Assembly (NCBI GenBank): GCA_947258705.1
Contig: CAMYJA010000006.1
Coordinates: 1-64,000, forward strand
Reading direction: 5' to 3'
DNA: 64,000 bases
Source of the DNA: an uncultured Hyphomicrobiaceae bacterium
GTDB lineage: Bacteria > Pseudomonadota > Alphaproteobacteria > Rhizobiales > CAMYJA01
A program made the translations under genes and the position numbers. The notes under the pieces were generated by a model. It had not been told where the DNA came from and made no database searches. It was given only the letters and a program-made list of their open reading frames with translations. Of this stretch, positions 25,346 to 35,494 are shown piece by piece; within the stretch, counting starts at the first letter, position 1; every line of letters begins with the position of its first letter.

Positions 25346-26863
25346 TTATTTTGTGTTGCGCGGTATGTCCGCCGCCTGCTGCGCGATAAGTTTTCCCACG
25401 GCATCGGTCAATTCATCACGGGGAACGGAAAATTGCGCGGGCCGGCCTTCTCGCCATTCCTTGTTGTCCTCGATTTCCCGGGACAGGCGCGTCCCTTCAA
25501 GCAGATCCTTGATGGTCACGTTACCGTCCTTGCGCTCGTCTTCACCTTCGATGATGACGCAGGGAGCGTGGCGCTTATCGGCGTATTTCATCTGGGCGCG
25601 CATGCCGGATGTTCCAAGATACATCTCCGCCCTTATTCCCGCGGCTCTCAACTCCTGCGCCATGGCCTGATAAGCGGTCAGCCGGTCGCGATCCATGACG
25701 AGAACGAGGACCGGACCAGAATGGGTGCCGTCCTGGGTTTTATCGAGCGCTTCAAGGGCCGCACTCAGGCGTGAAACACCGATCGAGAATCCGGTGGCCG
25801 GCACTTCGACGCCTTTGAAGCGGGCGACCAGACCGTCATATCGGCCACCGCCGCCGATCGAGCCGAAGCGGACGGGGCGACCTTTCTCGTCTTGTGTTTC
25901 AAATGTGAGTTCGGCTTCGAAGACCGGACCCGTATAGTAATCGAGCCCGCGCACAACGCTTGGGTCGAAGGCAACTTCATCCGCTCCCAGTCCGGCCGCG
26001 CTCAGCAAATCATCCATCTCACGCAACTCTTCGAGACCTTCGCATCCCGTTTCACTGGCCGATACGAGTTTTTCCAGGGACTTGAGCGTTGCGGTTCTTG
26101 TTTTTCCGCCCGCTTTCACGAATTTCACAATGCTTTCGATTTGAGCCTTGTCGAGTTCGGCGCCTTTGGTGAAATCGCCCGACTCGTCCTTGCGGCCCGG
26201 CCCCAGCAAAAACTCGACGGCCTCAAGCCCCAGCCGGTCAAGCTTGTCGATTGCCCGCAACACAGTTAGACGCGTTTTATCGCCATCCTCTGCCGCACCG
26301 TCCAGGCCAGCGATTTCGAGCACGGCATCGAGGAGTTTCCGATTGTTGACCTTGACGATGTAGCTGCCGGGCTCGATACCGATCGCTTTTAGCGTCTCGG
26401 CGGCGAGCATGCAAAGCTCGGCGTCGGCAGCCACGCTCGGCGTTCCGACGGTATCTGCGTCGAATTGCATAAACTCGCGGTAGCGTCCCGGACCTGGTTT
26501 CTCATTTCGAAAAACAGAGCCGGACTGATAACGCCTGAAGGGTTTTGGCAATGCGTCGTAATTCTGCGCAACAAAGCGGGCGAGCGGCGCGGTCAGGTCA
26601 TAGCGCAGGGATAGCCATTGACCGTCATCATCCTCAAAGGAGAACACACCTTCATTGGGGCGATCCGCATCGGGCAGGAATTTTCCCAGCGCATCGGTAT
26701 ATTCAAATGCAGGGGTGTCAAGACACTCAAAGCCATAAGTTTCAAACACATCCCTGATCCGCGCGATCATTCGATCGGTCGCGCGAATTTCTTCACTGCG
26801 AACGTCTCTCAAACCTTTAGGCAAACGAGCCTTGGGGCGAATGATTTTACTCTTCTTTGCCAT
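25346..26863 (-). CDS. hisS: Histidyl-tRNA synthetase
   Basis: The 505-residue class II synthetase shows motif 2 ([21 protein letters not shown]), the histidine A motif [15 protein letters not shown], motif 3 ([13 protein letters not shown]) and a C-terminal anticodon-binding domain ([15 protein letters not shown]). It is longer than E. coli HisRS (424) because of an insertion around residues 200-280 ([12 protein letters not shown]). It charges tRNA-His in the cytoplasm and is the first gene of hisS-hisZ-hisG. Confidence 0.96.
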   Translation of the reverse strand: MAKKSKIIRPKARLPKGLRDVRSEEIRATDRMIARIRDVFETYGFECLDTPAFEYTDALGKFLPDADRPNEGVFSFEDDDGQWLSLRYDLTAPLARFVAQNYDALPKPFRRYQSGSVFRNEKPGPGRYREFMQFDADTVGTPSVAADAELCMLAAETLKAIGIEPGSYIVKVNNRKLLDAVLEIAGLDGAAEDGDKTRLTVLRAIDKLDRLGLEAVEFLLGPGRKDESGDFTKGAELDKAQIESIVKFVKAGGKTRTATLKSLEKLVSASETGCEGLEELREMDDLLSAAGLGADEVAFDPSVVRGLDYYTGPVFEAELTFETQDEKGRPVRFGSIGGGGRYDGLVARFKGVEVPATGFSIGVSRLSAALEALDKTQDGTHSGPVLVLVMDRDRLTAYQAMAQELRAAGIRAEMYLGTSGMRAQMKYADKRHAPCVIIEGEDERKDGNVTIKDLLEGTRLSREIEDNKEWREGRPAQFSVPRDELTDAVGKLIAQQAADIPRNTK

Positions 26864-26953
26864 GAGGTAAAAAGGACTGAATGAATTTATGGATTAGAAA
26901 GCATGCTCTATCTGAATCCCGCCTCTGGAGCAAGACCGGGATGCATGATCCGG

Positions 26954-28336
26954 TCAACCGTTGACCGGGGCGTCAGTGAGAAAAGTGCTGACGGCAGTGG
27001 GGCCGGGACTCGGGACGTCGCTGGAGCGATCCTCCAGATGTTTGAGCTTTTCCGGACAATGTCCGCCATAGGCCCAGTCCAGAAGCTCTACCGTATGGAC
27101 GACGGGAATTGACGTGCCGCTTTGTATCTGGACCATGCAGCCGATATTTCCTGTTGCGATAACATCGGGTTCAAGGGGTTCGATATTTCCGACCTTGCGA
27201 TCGCGCAGTTCTCTGGCGATTTCCGGCTGCAGAAGATTGTATGTTCCTGCGGAGCCACAACAAATGTGACCTTCGGCGATCTCCAGGACGCCATATCCGG
27301 CCTTTTTCAAGAGCGTACGCGGAGCGTCGATCACGCGCTGGCCATGTTGTAGCGAACAGGGCGCGTGATAGGCCACCTGAAGCGATGTCCATCGCTTGGG
27401 CGGGCCGAGATCGTAGGTTGTCAGAAATTCAGTGATGTCACGCGCCATACCGGCGATATGTTCCGCCTTGTCCGCATAGTCCTTTTCGCCGGCCAGCATG
27501 TGGGCGTAGTTTTTTACGGAGGTTCCACAACCCGAAGCATTGACTACGATAGCGTCAATATCCTCTTTTTCGATGAGCTTGTTCCAGGCATCAACATTCG
27601 CCTTCGCCTGCTGCTTCGCCTGTTCTTCCGCGCCGTTGTGGAAGGCCAGCCCCCCACAGCAGGTCGCGCCATCGCCGATAAAGACCTCTACCCCGTTCCT
27701 GGCGAGAAGCCGAATTGTTGCATCATTTATTGAAGGCTCTATCGTCGGCTGTACGCAGCCTTCCAGCAGGATTACGCCACTGCGCCTTATGCCACGCGGT
27801 TTTGCGGCGCCCGCGCCATGGTAGGTACCCGGATTTGACGGTGCTGTGGGCATGATCTCCAACATGCCCACCAATTCCTTGAAACCTATCTTCTTGAGTA
27901 TGCTTTGGAAAGGGCGGGCAAGCTTCGCAGCCCGCATGGCTGATTTCAGCCGTCTCGGATAAGGCAGCGTCGAGAGGACAAACTGGCGCGTGAGCTGATC
28001 CTTGTAGCTGCGCTTGCCGCGTGTACCTATCATGTTTTTTGCAATGTCGATGAGATGCATATAGTTGACCCCGCTCGGGCAGGCGGTCATGCACGACAGA
28101 CATGTCAGGCAGCGATCGAGGTGGGTGGTGGTCTGGGCGCTGGCCTCGCCGCCGTTTTCCATCATCTCCTTGATCAGATAAATTCGACCTCGTGGACTGT
28201 CGCGCTCATCTCCCAGCAACAGATAGGTCGGGCAGGTGGCGGTGCACAGGCCGCAATGAACGCAGCTTTTAATGATGGACTCGGCCTTGGCCATGCGTTC
28301 ATCGTTCTGGGTTAATTTTCCGAAAGCGGTTTTCAT
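26954..28336 (-). CDS. glcF: Glycolate oxidase iron-sulfur subunit
   Basis: The 460-residue protein has two ferredoxin-type 4Fe-4S clusters near the N-terminus (CVHCGLCTATCPTY and CLTCLSCMTACPSGVNY) and two CCG domains (GATCCGG, then HAPCSLQHGQR and HICCGSAGTYN). It passes electrons from GlcD/GlcE flavin to the quinone pool at the inner membrane. It is the last gene of glcDEF. The C-terminal ~40 residues go slightly beyond the usual family end (E. coli 407 residues). Confidence 0.94.
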   Translation of the reverse strand: MKTAFGKLTQNDERMAKAESIIKSCVHCGLCTATCPTYLLLGDERDSPRGRIYLIKEMMENGGEASAQTTTHLDRCLTCLSCMTACPSGVNYMHLIDIAKNMIGTRGKRSYKDQLTRQFVLSTLPYPRRLKSAMRAAKLARPFQSILKKIGFKELVGMLEIMPTAPSNPGTYHGAGAAKPRGIRRSGVILLEGCVQPTIEPSINDATIRLLARNGVEVFIGDGATCCGGLAFHNGAEEQAKQQAKANVDAWNKLIEKEDIDAIVVNASGCGTSVKNYAHMLAGEKDYADKAEHIAGMARDITEFLTTYDLGPPKRWTSLQVAYHAPCSLQHGQRVIDAPRTLLKKAGYGVLEIAEGHICCGSAGTYNLLQPEIARELRDRKVGNIEPLEPDVIATGNIGCMVQIQSGTSIPVVHTVELLDWAYGGHCPEKLKHLEDRSSDVPSPGPTAVSTFLTDAPVNG

Positions 28337-28394
28337 CTAGAGCTCTTTCAATGCGTTCTGGAATTAGCTCCAGCCCGGCCTTGTATTTCAAATA

Positions 28395-29615
28395 TTACAT
28401 CGTCGCATAAAGTCGGCCAGGATTGAGCAGGCCGTGGGGATCATATTGCTTTTTCAGCAAAGTTGAGAGTTTTTCCAATCCCGGTTCGAGCGGGTGGAAC
28501 ACATTAATTGTGGCGCGTACGGCCGGTTCGGCGCGGATCAGCGTCGCATGGCCTCCGAGGGAAGCAAGAAGACGTCTGATTTCGGCCGCGCCGGCATCGG
28601 TCGTGGAGGGCACCTCAACCCAGATCAAACCACCCGCCCAATCATAGGCCGTGCGGCAATCCATAAAACTCGAGAGCACTTCGGTAAACCGGGGCCCATC
28701 CGTGGGCGCCGTCGAAATTCTCCAGAGCGGGTCCTTGCTGCCTTGCAAAAATGAGAGTTCGCGAAGTTCACCCCAAAACTCGATCGAGTTGTCATGGTCC
28801 AGTTCGTGAACGTCGCCATAGGCCGCGAAAGCTTCCTTCAATTTCTCGGCCCGTCCGGCAACCGCGCCTGAAAAATTCTCCAGCCTGATGGCCGTCAGCG
28901 CCTCTCCCATATTGCGCAAGCCGTCGTGACGCAGACGAAGTGCCAGCGGTTTCTGAAGATGCAATGTGCCAGAAACCTCATAAGGGGTTTGCATTGCCCG
29001 GGTCATCACTTCGGTGGCTATTTTATCCGGCATGCCGAAAAAGATCAGCGTTCTCGTTTCCTCGGCTTTGGGCATCACCTTGAAGCTCAATTCCGTGAAG
29101 ACCGCGAGCGTGCCCCAGGAGCCAGACAGGCCGCGGCTCAGATCATAACCGGTGACGTTCTTCATCACCCGGCCACCCGACTTGAATATTTCACCGCGGC
29201 CGTTAACGCCCTTTATGCCAAGAAGGTGATCGCGCGCTGCGCCAAGCTGAATCCGCCGCGAGCCTGATAAATTGGTCGCGAATACGCCGCCGCATGTCAA
29301 TTGGCCGGCCTCCTGCCCGATGGCAGGCGCCGGGTCAATCGGCTCAAATGCAAGTTGCTGATTGTGCTGGGCGAGTTCGTTTTCGACGGTGGAAAGCGGC
29401 GTTCCGGCACCGGCCGTCATGACCAACTCGTTCGGCTCGTATAGCGAAATGCCCCTGAGACGCGATGTCGTGACGGAGGCGCTCGTGTTCATCGGGCGGC
29501 CGATTTCACGTTTGCTCCCGGCTCCCAGAATTTCCAGGGGCGCCTGCTCGTTTAATGCATCCTTAATTGCATCCGAAAGCTCCTGCTCATCGGCAGGCCG
29601 TATCATGGAAAGCAC
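28395..29615 (-). CDS. glcE: Glycolate oxidase FAD-binding subunit
   Basis: A 406-residue protein with the PCMH-type FAD fold (ILGAGSKREIGRPM, MTAGAGTPLSTVENELAQ, GQLTCGGVFATNLSGSRRI), shorter than GlcD and lacking much of its C-terminal cap. It forms the GlcDEF complex that oxidises glycolate to glyoxylate. It starts 10 nt after the glcD stop. Confidence 0.93.
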   Translation of the reverse strand: MLSMIRPADEQELSDAIKDALNEQAPLEILGAGSKREIGRPMNTSASVTTSRLRGISLYEPNELVMTAGAGTPLSTVENELAQHNQQLAFEPIDPAPAIGQEAGQLTCGGVFATNLSGSRRIQLGAARDHLLGIKGVNGRGEIFKSGGRVMKNVTGYDLSRGLSGSWGTLAVFTELSFKVMPKAEETRTLIFFGMPDKIATEVMTRAMQTPYEVSGTLHLQKPLALRLRHDGLRNMGEALTAIRLENFSGAVAGRAEKLKEAFAAYGDVHELDHDNSIEFWGELRELSFLQGSKDPLWRISTAPTDGPRFTEVLSSFMDCRTAYDWAGGLIWVEVPSTTDAGAAEIRRLLASLGGHATLIRAEPAVRATINVFHPLEPGLEKLSTLLKKQYDPHGLLNPGRLYATM

Positions 29616-29624
29616 GGTCCACTC

Positions 29625-31061
29625 CTATTTGAGATGCCATTTGTCGAGAGGGAAGACCTTGCCCGGATTAAGAAGCCATTTCGGATCGAATAAGGTCTTT
29701 ACACGCATTTGTTGCGCGAGATCCGTATCGGAAAACTGCACCGGCATGAGCTCCCGCTTTTCGATACCGACCCCGTGCTCTCCGGTCAGGCAACCGCCAG
29801 CCTCAACGCAAAGTTTCAGAATCTCCGCACCGCACTGTTCGGCGCGATCGACCTCATCGGGATCATTGGCGTCAAAGAGGATCAGGGGATGAAGGTTGCC
29901 ATCTCCCGCATGAAAGATATTGGCGACTCGAAGCTCATAAGTTTTGCAGATTTCAATCACCCTGGTCAGCACGTCCGACAAGCGGCTGACAGGTATGACG
30001 CCGTCCATGCAGTAAAAATCCGAAATTCGACCCATCGCACCAAACGCACCCTTGCGGCCGAGCCAAATGGCAGCGCTCATCTCGTCATCCGTACTGACCT
30101 TTATGACCGTCGGATCATGGGATTTTGCGATATTTTTCAGCTTTTCCTGGAGTTCCTCGATTTCGCTGCCTGAACCTTCGACCTCGATGATCAGCAGCGC
30201 CTCAACATCGAGTGGATAGCCGGCATGGGCGTGGGCTTCGCAGACCTCGATCGCCGGCTTGTCCATGAACTCGATCGCCACCGGCAGAATGCCCGATGCG
30301 ATGATCGATGCAACGCAGGCGCCCGCATCCTCAACCGTTGAAAAACCAATGAGCATGGGGCGCGCACCTTCGGCCGCCTTGAGAATCCGAACCGTCGCTT
30401 CTGTGATAACGCCTACCTGACCTTCCGATCCGGTCAGCAAACCCAGGAAGTCATAGCCAGGTGCATCGAGATAGTTGCCGCCAATATCAATGATCTCGCC
30501 GCTCATGAGCACCATGCGCACGCCAAGAAGATTATTTGTTGTGACGCCATATTTGAGACAATGGGCGCCACCGGAATTCATCGCGATATTTCCTGCCAGG
30601 GTGCAGGCGATCTGGCTTGAAGGGTCTGGAGCATAGAAAAAGCCCTCCTTCGCCACAGCGTTTGTGATCGCGGTGTTGGTGATGCCGCTTTGAACCCGAA
30701 TGGTGCGGCTGTCATAGTCGGTCTCAATGACCTTGTTCATGCGCGATACGCACAGAACGATTGCATCTTCCTGGGGCAAGGCACCCCCGGTTACAGATGT
30801 TCCGGCGCCGCGGGCGACAACCCTGATATCGTGTTCATTGCAATAAGTCAGAATGTCGCTGACCTCTTCCGTCGTCTCGGGCAGGACAACCGCAAGGGGC
30901 ATGCATTTATAGGTCGTGAGTGCGTCCGTTTCGAAGGCGCGGCGGCCATATTCATCGGAAATGACCGCAGTGCGCCCAACCAGGCGTTTGAGCTGGCGTA
31001 TAATCCTGTCACGCCTCTTAAGTATTTGAGGATCGGGTGCGAGTTGCTGAAGAAGTGCCAT
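29625..31061 (-). CDS. glcD: Glycolate oxidase subunit GlcD (FAD-linked oxidase)
   Basis: The 478-residue catalytic subunit has the FAD-binding PCMH domain (RVVARGAGTSVTGGALP, CTLAGNIAMNSGGAHCLKYG) and the C-terminal FAD-linked oxidase domain (VANIFHAGDGNLHPLILFD, CLTGEHGVGIEKRELM). It oxidises glycolate, or possibly D-lactate, in the cytoplasm-facing membrane complex with GlcE and GlcF. It is divergent from a LysR regulator, and a perfect CtrA-type box lies 27 nt before its start. Confidence 0.95.
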   Translation of the reverse strand: MALLQQLAPDPQILKRRDRIIRQLKRLVGRTAVISDEYGRRAFETDALTTYKCMPLAVVLPETTEEVSDILTYCNEHDIRVVARGAGTSVTGGALPQEDAIVLCVSRMNKVIETDYDSRTIRVQSGITNTAITNAVAKEGFFYAPDPSSQIACTLAGNIAMNSGGAHCLKYGVTTNNLLGVRMVLMSGEIIDIGGNYLDAPGYDFLGLLTGSEGQVGVITEATVRILKAAEGARPMLIGFSTVEDAGACVASIIASGILPVAIEFMDKPAIEVCEAHAHAGYPLDVEALLIIEVEGSGSEIEELQEKLKNIAKSHDPTVIKVSTDDEMSAAIWLGRKGAFGAMGRISDFYCMDGVIPVSRLSDVLTRVIEICKTYELRVANIFHAGDGNLHPLILFDANDPDEVDRAEQCGAEILKLCVEAGGCLTGEHGVGIEKRELMPVQFSDTDLAQQMRVKTLFDPKWLLNPGKVFPLDKWHLK

Positions 31062-31087
31062 TCGAAATTATTCCAAGCCAGTCAGAA

Positions 31088-31103
31088 GTTAAGGTGTTGT
31101 TAA
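31088..31103 (-). promoter_or_regulatory. CtrA-type box upstream of glcD
   Basis: On the minus strand the sequence reads TTAACAACACCTTAAC, a perfect TTAA-N7-TTAAC, ending 27 nt before the glcD start and in the glcD/lysR divergent region. Binding is inferred from the motif alone. Confidence 0.4.
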
Positions 31104-31322
31104 ACCTATTGGTGTGTTTATTGTATTTCTTGCAACTAATGATTTTAATTTGATGCGACTCGTTTTACTCTTGTCTCTCAATTTGCAGTTCGAAGCAAAG
31201 CACAACGCGTAGTTGACATTCAAGTCTGGCAGCCGACACGGCTGCTTGCTGAGCCGGTGAAAGAAGATGTCGTCACTTGTTGCTGCGCCGAGCTTATCAG
31301 TTTTCTATCCAGTGAGGCAAAT

Positions 31323-32249
31323 TTGACGAATATCAATGACCTCAAGATTTTCGCACGTGTCGTTCGAACGGGCAATATGTCAGCTGCGGGCCGGGAACTC
31401 GGTTATTCCCCTGCGGTGATAAGCAAGCGTGTCGGACATCTGGAGGAGCGGCTGGGCGTGCGCCTTTTACAAAGAACCACGCGCCGGCTGACGCTGACGG
31501 AGACGGGAGAGGGTTATTACAAGCGCGTCGTCGACATACTGAGCCTCGTCGATGAGGCCGAGAATTATGTTTCTCAAAGCTGCACAACGCCCAGTGGCAT
31601 TCTCCGGCTTTCAGCGCCGACAATATTCGGTCAGCTGCATATAGCTCCCCATCTACCAGCATTTCTCAAAGCGTATCCTGGTATCGATCTGGATATTCAG
31701 TTGTCCGATGAATATGTCGATATCATTCGCGAGGGCTATGATCTGGCGGTGCGCATCGGCCCGCAGCGGGAGACAACCATGCTGGTGCATGAAATCGCGC
31801 CAAACCGCAGCGTGATTTGCGCAACTCCGAAATATATCGAAACTTCGGGGAAGCCGAATACAGTGGCTGAGCTCGATCAATTCGAGTGCATTTGCGCCGG
31901 GGCTCAGGAACAATGGCGGCTGACGGGACCAGACGGCGAAGAAATTTACCGTGTGCGCGGTAAAATCAGAACCAATTCTCGCGCATTCACCAAACAGGCC
32001 GTTCTTGCACATCATGGAATTGGACTCTTTTCAACCTGCGAGGTGGGGTCCGAACTTGACAGCGGTGCATTGCAAGTCATCCTGCCCGATCATGAAGGCA
32101 GCCCTGATGCCTCGGTGTCGGCGGTTTTCCCCAGCTGTGATTTCGTACCGGAGAAGGCGAAAGTGCTCGTCAACTTTCTCACAAACATCTACCGCAATGA
32201 ACCAGACTGGGGGAGAAGGGCCGGCGCGACGCCTGCTTGCTCTCTTTAG
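31323..32249 (+). CDS. LysR-type transcriptional regulator
   Basis: The 308-residue product has the LysR winged helix (LKIFARVVRTGNMSAAGREL, then QRTTRRLTLTETGEGYYKRV) and a periplasmic-binding-like effector domain. The ORF track uses a GTG at 31257, but a TTG at 31323 preceded by GAGG at 5-nt spacing gives the usual LysR N-terminus, so I prefer it. Divergence from glcDEF makes that operon the likely target, with glycolate or a related acid as possible effector; this is inference from position. Confidence 0.85.
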   Translation: MTNINDLKIFARVVRTGNMSAAGRELGYSPAVISKRVGHLEERLGVRLLQRTTRRLTLTETGEGYYKRVVDILSLVDEAENYVSQSCTTPSGILRLSAPTIFGQLHIAPHLPAFLKAYPGIDLDIQLSDEYVDIIREGYDLAVRIGPQRETTMLVHEIAPNRSVICATPKYIETSGKPNTVAELDQFECICAGAQEQWRLTGPDGEEIYRVRGKIRTNSRAFTKQAVLAHHGIGLFSTCEVGSELDSGALQVILPDHEGSPDASVSAVFPSCDFVPEKAKVLVNFLTNIYRNEPDWGRRAGATPACSL

Positions 32250-32585
32250 TTGCGGGCTTAACACCAGTTAGTAGCTGGCTTAAACACCAGCATTGATCAT
32301 CCCCATGCCATAAGAGAAGACACTGCATGATTTGCGGCTCTATAAGCCGTGGCCGCTAGCGGTATGAACGCCGTACTTTATGACAAACGGGACTGGAATG
32401 TTGTATTTGCATAGCTTATACATGCTCGCGCTCGATCATGAATTCATGCAGCATTTGGTCGCAATTACTGCCTTAAAATTGTCTGGTATAAGCGACAGGG
32501 TGTAGGTCGGTGGTCGTGTTAACGCCCAACGGGGATAGGTTGGAGAGATAACTGGCTAATGGAAACAAGTTAAGGAAATAAGAGA
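32250..32585. other. Intergenic region, no gene seen
   Basis: No ORF of note. A small hairpin CGGCT/AGCCG lies at about 32336-32350 and nothing matches a known RNA. The promoter of the cytochrome gene must lie in the right half. Confidence 0.35.
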
Positions 32586-33002
32586 ATGAAACTCATTTTA
32601 CGTATTCTTGTCACGGGTCTGGCGCTCATGGCCTTTTCGGGCCTTGCGTCGGCTGAAGGGGATGTCGAAAAGGGCAAGAAAGTGATGAAACGCTGCGCTG
32701 CCTGCCACAAGGTGGGTGAAGGCGCCAAGCATAGGGTCGGCCCGATGCTCAACGATCTTTTCGGAAGAACAGCCGGAACCGCCGAAGGGTTCAAATTTTC
32801 AAAAGCGATGCGGGATGCCGGTGCCGGCGGACTGGTCTGGAACGAAGAGAGTCTGGCGAAATTTCTCGCCAAGCCGAGAAAGTTCGTGAAAAAAAACAAG
32901 ATGTCGTTTTCAGGATTGCGCAAAGAAAGCCAGATCAAAGACGTTATTGCCTATCTGAAAACATTTTCGAAAGCCAAAGTGGAAGGTGCTGCGATACAAT
33001 AA
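32586..33002 (+). CDS. Class I c-type cytochrome
   Basis: A 138-residue exported protein with a signal peptide (LILRILVTGLALMAFSGLASA), the haem attachment site CAACH, and a distal Met in KNKMSFSGL. The layout matches cytochrome c2/c552-type electron carriers in the periplasm. It sits between the glycolate oxidase and LutABC genes, but its partners cannot be told from sequence. GGAAATAAGAG precedes the ATG, and a strong terminator follows. Confidence 0.92.
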   Translation: MKLILRILVTGLALMAFSGLASAEGDVEKGKKVMKRCAACHKVGEGAKHRVGPMLNDLFGRTAGTAEGFKFSKAMRDAGAGGLVWNEESLAKFLAKPRKFVKKNKMSFSGLRKESQIKDVIAYLKTFSKAKVEGAAIQ

Positions 33003-33049
33003 GCCCTTCCACACCGGGTGGCACGCCCGTTTGTGGCAAGAAAAAACAC

Positions 33050-33088
33050 AATACCCGTCGGCACAAGGTGTCGACGGGTATTTTTTTT
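33050..33088 (+). terminator. Intrinsic terminator of the cytochrome c gene
   Basis: AATACCCGTCG (33050-33060) and CGACGGGTATT (33072-33082) form a perfect 11-bp stem, extended by an inner CAC/GTG, and are followed by a T-run to 33088. Confidence 0.95.
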
Positions 33089-33269
33089 CCACGCGGTCCC
33101 TTGACCACCGTCCGTTTGCAGACGAGGATTTCATGCCGCGAGACCCGGGGTCGGTGCGATGAAATTACGCCCACACCCGCGTAGGCCGGCCACCGATCAT
33201 GTTTATTCCAATTCCAAGAATATTTAATCCTGTTCACTGGATATCACTATCGGATATGATCCCGGCACC

Positions 33270-34067
33270 ATGCTGAACCCCGCCCAGACAAAGAGCACAG
33301 CCAGTGTCGGTTTATTTGCGACCTGCCTTGTCGATCTCATTCGGCCAAATGTGGGGCTGTCCGCGGCCCGGCTTTTGGAGGATGCCGGCTGCACAGTCGA
33401 CGTTCCTTCACGGCAAAGCTGTTGCGGGCAACCGGCCTATAACATGGGTGAGGCCGATGGTGCGCGAGAGCTCGCACGAATGACTATTCAGAGTTTCGAG
33501 AACTATGATTATGTCGTGGCGCCATCGGGTTCGTGCGCCGGCATGCTGAAACTTCATTACCCGGCACTATTTGCCGACGACCCTGTCTGGTCGAAACGGG
33601 CACAGGCATTTTCAGAAAAAGTGTTTGAACTTGTTTCCTTTCTCACCGATGTCTGCAACGTCCGCTCGGTCGATGCGAAGCTGGATTGCCGCGCCACCTA
33701 TCATGACGCCTGCGCGGGTTTGCGCGAACTCGGTGTTCGTGACCAACCGCGCCATCTGCTCGCGAGCGTAAAAGGGCTCGAACTTCTCGAGTTGAAAGAG
33801 CCAAATTCCTGTTGCGGATTTGGCGGCACGTTCTCGGTCAATTATGGCGACATATCAAATGCGATTGTGGAAAAGAAAGCGGCGGACATTCTTTCTTTGG
33901 ACGTGGACCTTTTGATTGGCGGCGATGTCGGCTGCCTAATGAACATTGAGGGCAAACTCAGGCGCCAGGGCCAGACCACCCAGGTTCGACACGTGGCGGA
34001 AGTTCTGGCCGGACAGGCCGGGCGCATTTCGACACGCCGAGCTCATAATCGCGAGAAGCCCGCATGA
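33270..34067 (+). CDS. lutA: L-lactate utilisation protein A (CCG-domain Fe-S protein)
   Basis: The 265-residue protein carries two CCG domains (RQSCCGQPAYNMG with HDACAGLREL, and PNSCCGFGGTFSV), which coordinate iron-sulfur clusters in LutA/YkgE. It is part of the LutABC complex that oxidises L-lactate to pyruvate. It overlaps lutB by 4 nt (ATGA). No strong ribosome site precedes the ATG at 33270, so the start is less certain. Confidence 0.93.
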   Translation: MLNPAQTKSTASVGLFATCLVDLIRPNVGLSAARLLEDAGCTVDVPSRQSCCGQPAYNMGEADGARELARMTIQSFENYDYVVAPSGSCAGMLKLHYPALFADDPVWSKRAQAFSEKVFELVSFLTDVCNVRSVDAKLDCRATYHDACAGLRELGVRDQPRHLLASVKGLELLELKEPNSCCGFGGTFSVNYGDISNAIVEKKAADILSLDVDLLIGGDVGCLMNIEGKLRRQGQTTQVRHVAEVLAGQAGRISTRRAHNREKPA

Positions 34068-35494
34068 AGCCCCTATCGCACAAATTCCGTGAGAATGCGG
34101 GCAAAGCCCTCGACAATCCGACGCTTCAAACGGCACTCAAAAACGTGCCTGAGGGATTTGTGGCAAAGCGGGCAAAGGCGCGCAGCAAACTGCCGGAGTT
34201 CGATGCGCTTACGGAGCAGGCCCAACAGATCAAATCCCACGCCCTGGCTTATCTTGATCTCTACCTTGAAGCATATGAGAAACAGGTCAAAGCCTCGGGC
34301 GGTCATGTTCACTGGGCCGGAAGCGGAACGGATGCCTGCAATATCATCTCCGGCATCTGCCGAGATGCAGGTGCACGGCTTGTCGCCAAAAGCAAATCCA
34401 TGGTGACTGAGGAAATTGCGCTCAACGCCCATCTCGAAGCGTCGGGATTCGAGGTCATCGAAACGGACCTCGGAGAGTATCTCATCCAGATCAGAGGCGA
34501 GGTGCCAAGTCATATCATCGGCCCGGCGATCCATCTCACCAAAGAGCAAATCGTCGATGACTTCAGACGAATTCATGTCGATCTGCCCACGGACCGGGTG
34601 CTGGACGAACCGGAAAGCATCGTCAATGAGGCGCGGCTCATTCTTCGTGATAAATTTCTCAATGCCGATGTGGGGATTACGGGCGCCAATTTCCTAGTCG
34701 CGGAGACCGGGGCGGCGGTCATCGTTACCAATGAGGGCAATGCAGATCTCGTGCAGACTTTGCCGGAGGTGCATATTGTCGTCGCCACGATTGAGAAAAT
34801 CGTACCCACAACCGAGGATGCGACAACCATATTGCGGGTGTTGGCCCGCTCTGCCACCGGACAGGAAATTTCGACCTATACGACATTCACCAGTGGGCCC
34901 CGGCGCGAGTCGGACCCGGATGGACCCCGTGAAACTCATGTCATCCTGATCGACAATGGCCGCACGGAGCTGCTGGCGAGCGAATTTCACGAGGTGTTGC
35001 GATGCATTCGCTGCGGTGCGTGCATGAACCACTGCCCGGTTTATCAATCGGTCGGAGGGCATGCGTATGGATGGACTTATCCCGGACCGATCGGTGCGGT
35101 TTTAACGCCATCGCATGTGGGCATAAGGGAAGGGTATCATCTGCCGCATGCATCAAGTTTTTGCGGTGCTTGTGAAGAGGTATGTCCAATGGGCATTCCG
35201 CTGCCGGCACTCATGCGGCGATGGAGAAACCGCGCTTATGGCGAAGGGCTGACATCGTTGCGTCAAAGGTTGGCGATGAAAACGTGGCTCTGGTTTGCGA
35301 AACGCCCGCGCGCATATCATTTTGCAACCAGTATTTTCATACCGGTGTTCCGCATGGTCGGCCGACGGGAGAGGCTTGCAAGGTTTCTGCCCTTGCCAAA
35401 GGGCTGGGTGCGGCACCGCGCGTTTCCATTGCCGGAGGGATCGACTTTCCAACGCCAATGGAAAAGGCGGCGGGCGGGTGAGGTGCAGCAATGA
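34064..35494 (+). CDS. lutB: L-lactate utilisation iron-sulfur protein LutB
   Basis: The 476-residue protein has an N-terminal LUD domain (KSKSMVTEEIALNAHLEASG, GANFLVAETGAAVIVTNEGN) and a C-terminal pair of 4Fe-4S motifs (CIRCGACMNHCPVYQSVGGH and CGACEEVCPMGIP), followed by the family's C-terminal helical region. It is the central electron-transfer part of LutABC. It overlaps lutA and lutC by 4 nt each, indicating coupled translation. Confidence 0.95.
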   Translation: MKPLSHKFRENAGKALDNPTLQTALKNVPEGFVAKRAKARSKLPEFDALTEQAQQIKSHALAYLDLYLEAYEKQVKASGGHVHWAGSGTDACNIISGICRDAGARLVAKSKSMVTEEIALNAHLEASGFEVIETDLGEYLIQIRGEVPSHIIGPAIHLTKEQIVDDFRRIHVDLPTDRVLDEPESIVNEARLILRDKFLNADVGITGANFLVAETGAAVIVTNEGNADLVQTLPEVHIVVATIEKIVPTTEDATTILRVLARSATGQEISTYTTFTSGPRRESDPDGPRETHVILIDNGRTELLASEFHEVLRCIRCGACMNHCPVYQSVGGHAYGWTYPGPIGAVLTPSHVGIREGYHLPHASSFCGACEEVCPMGIPLPALMRRWRNRAYGEGLTSLRQRLAMKTWLWFAKRPRAYHFATSIFIPVFRMVGRRERLARFLPLPKGWVRHRAFPLPEGSTFQRQWKRRRAGEVQQ

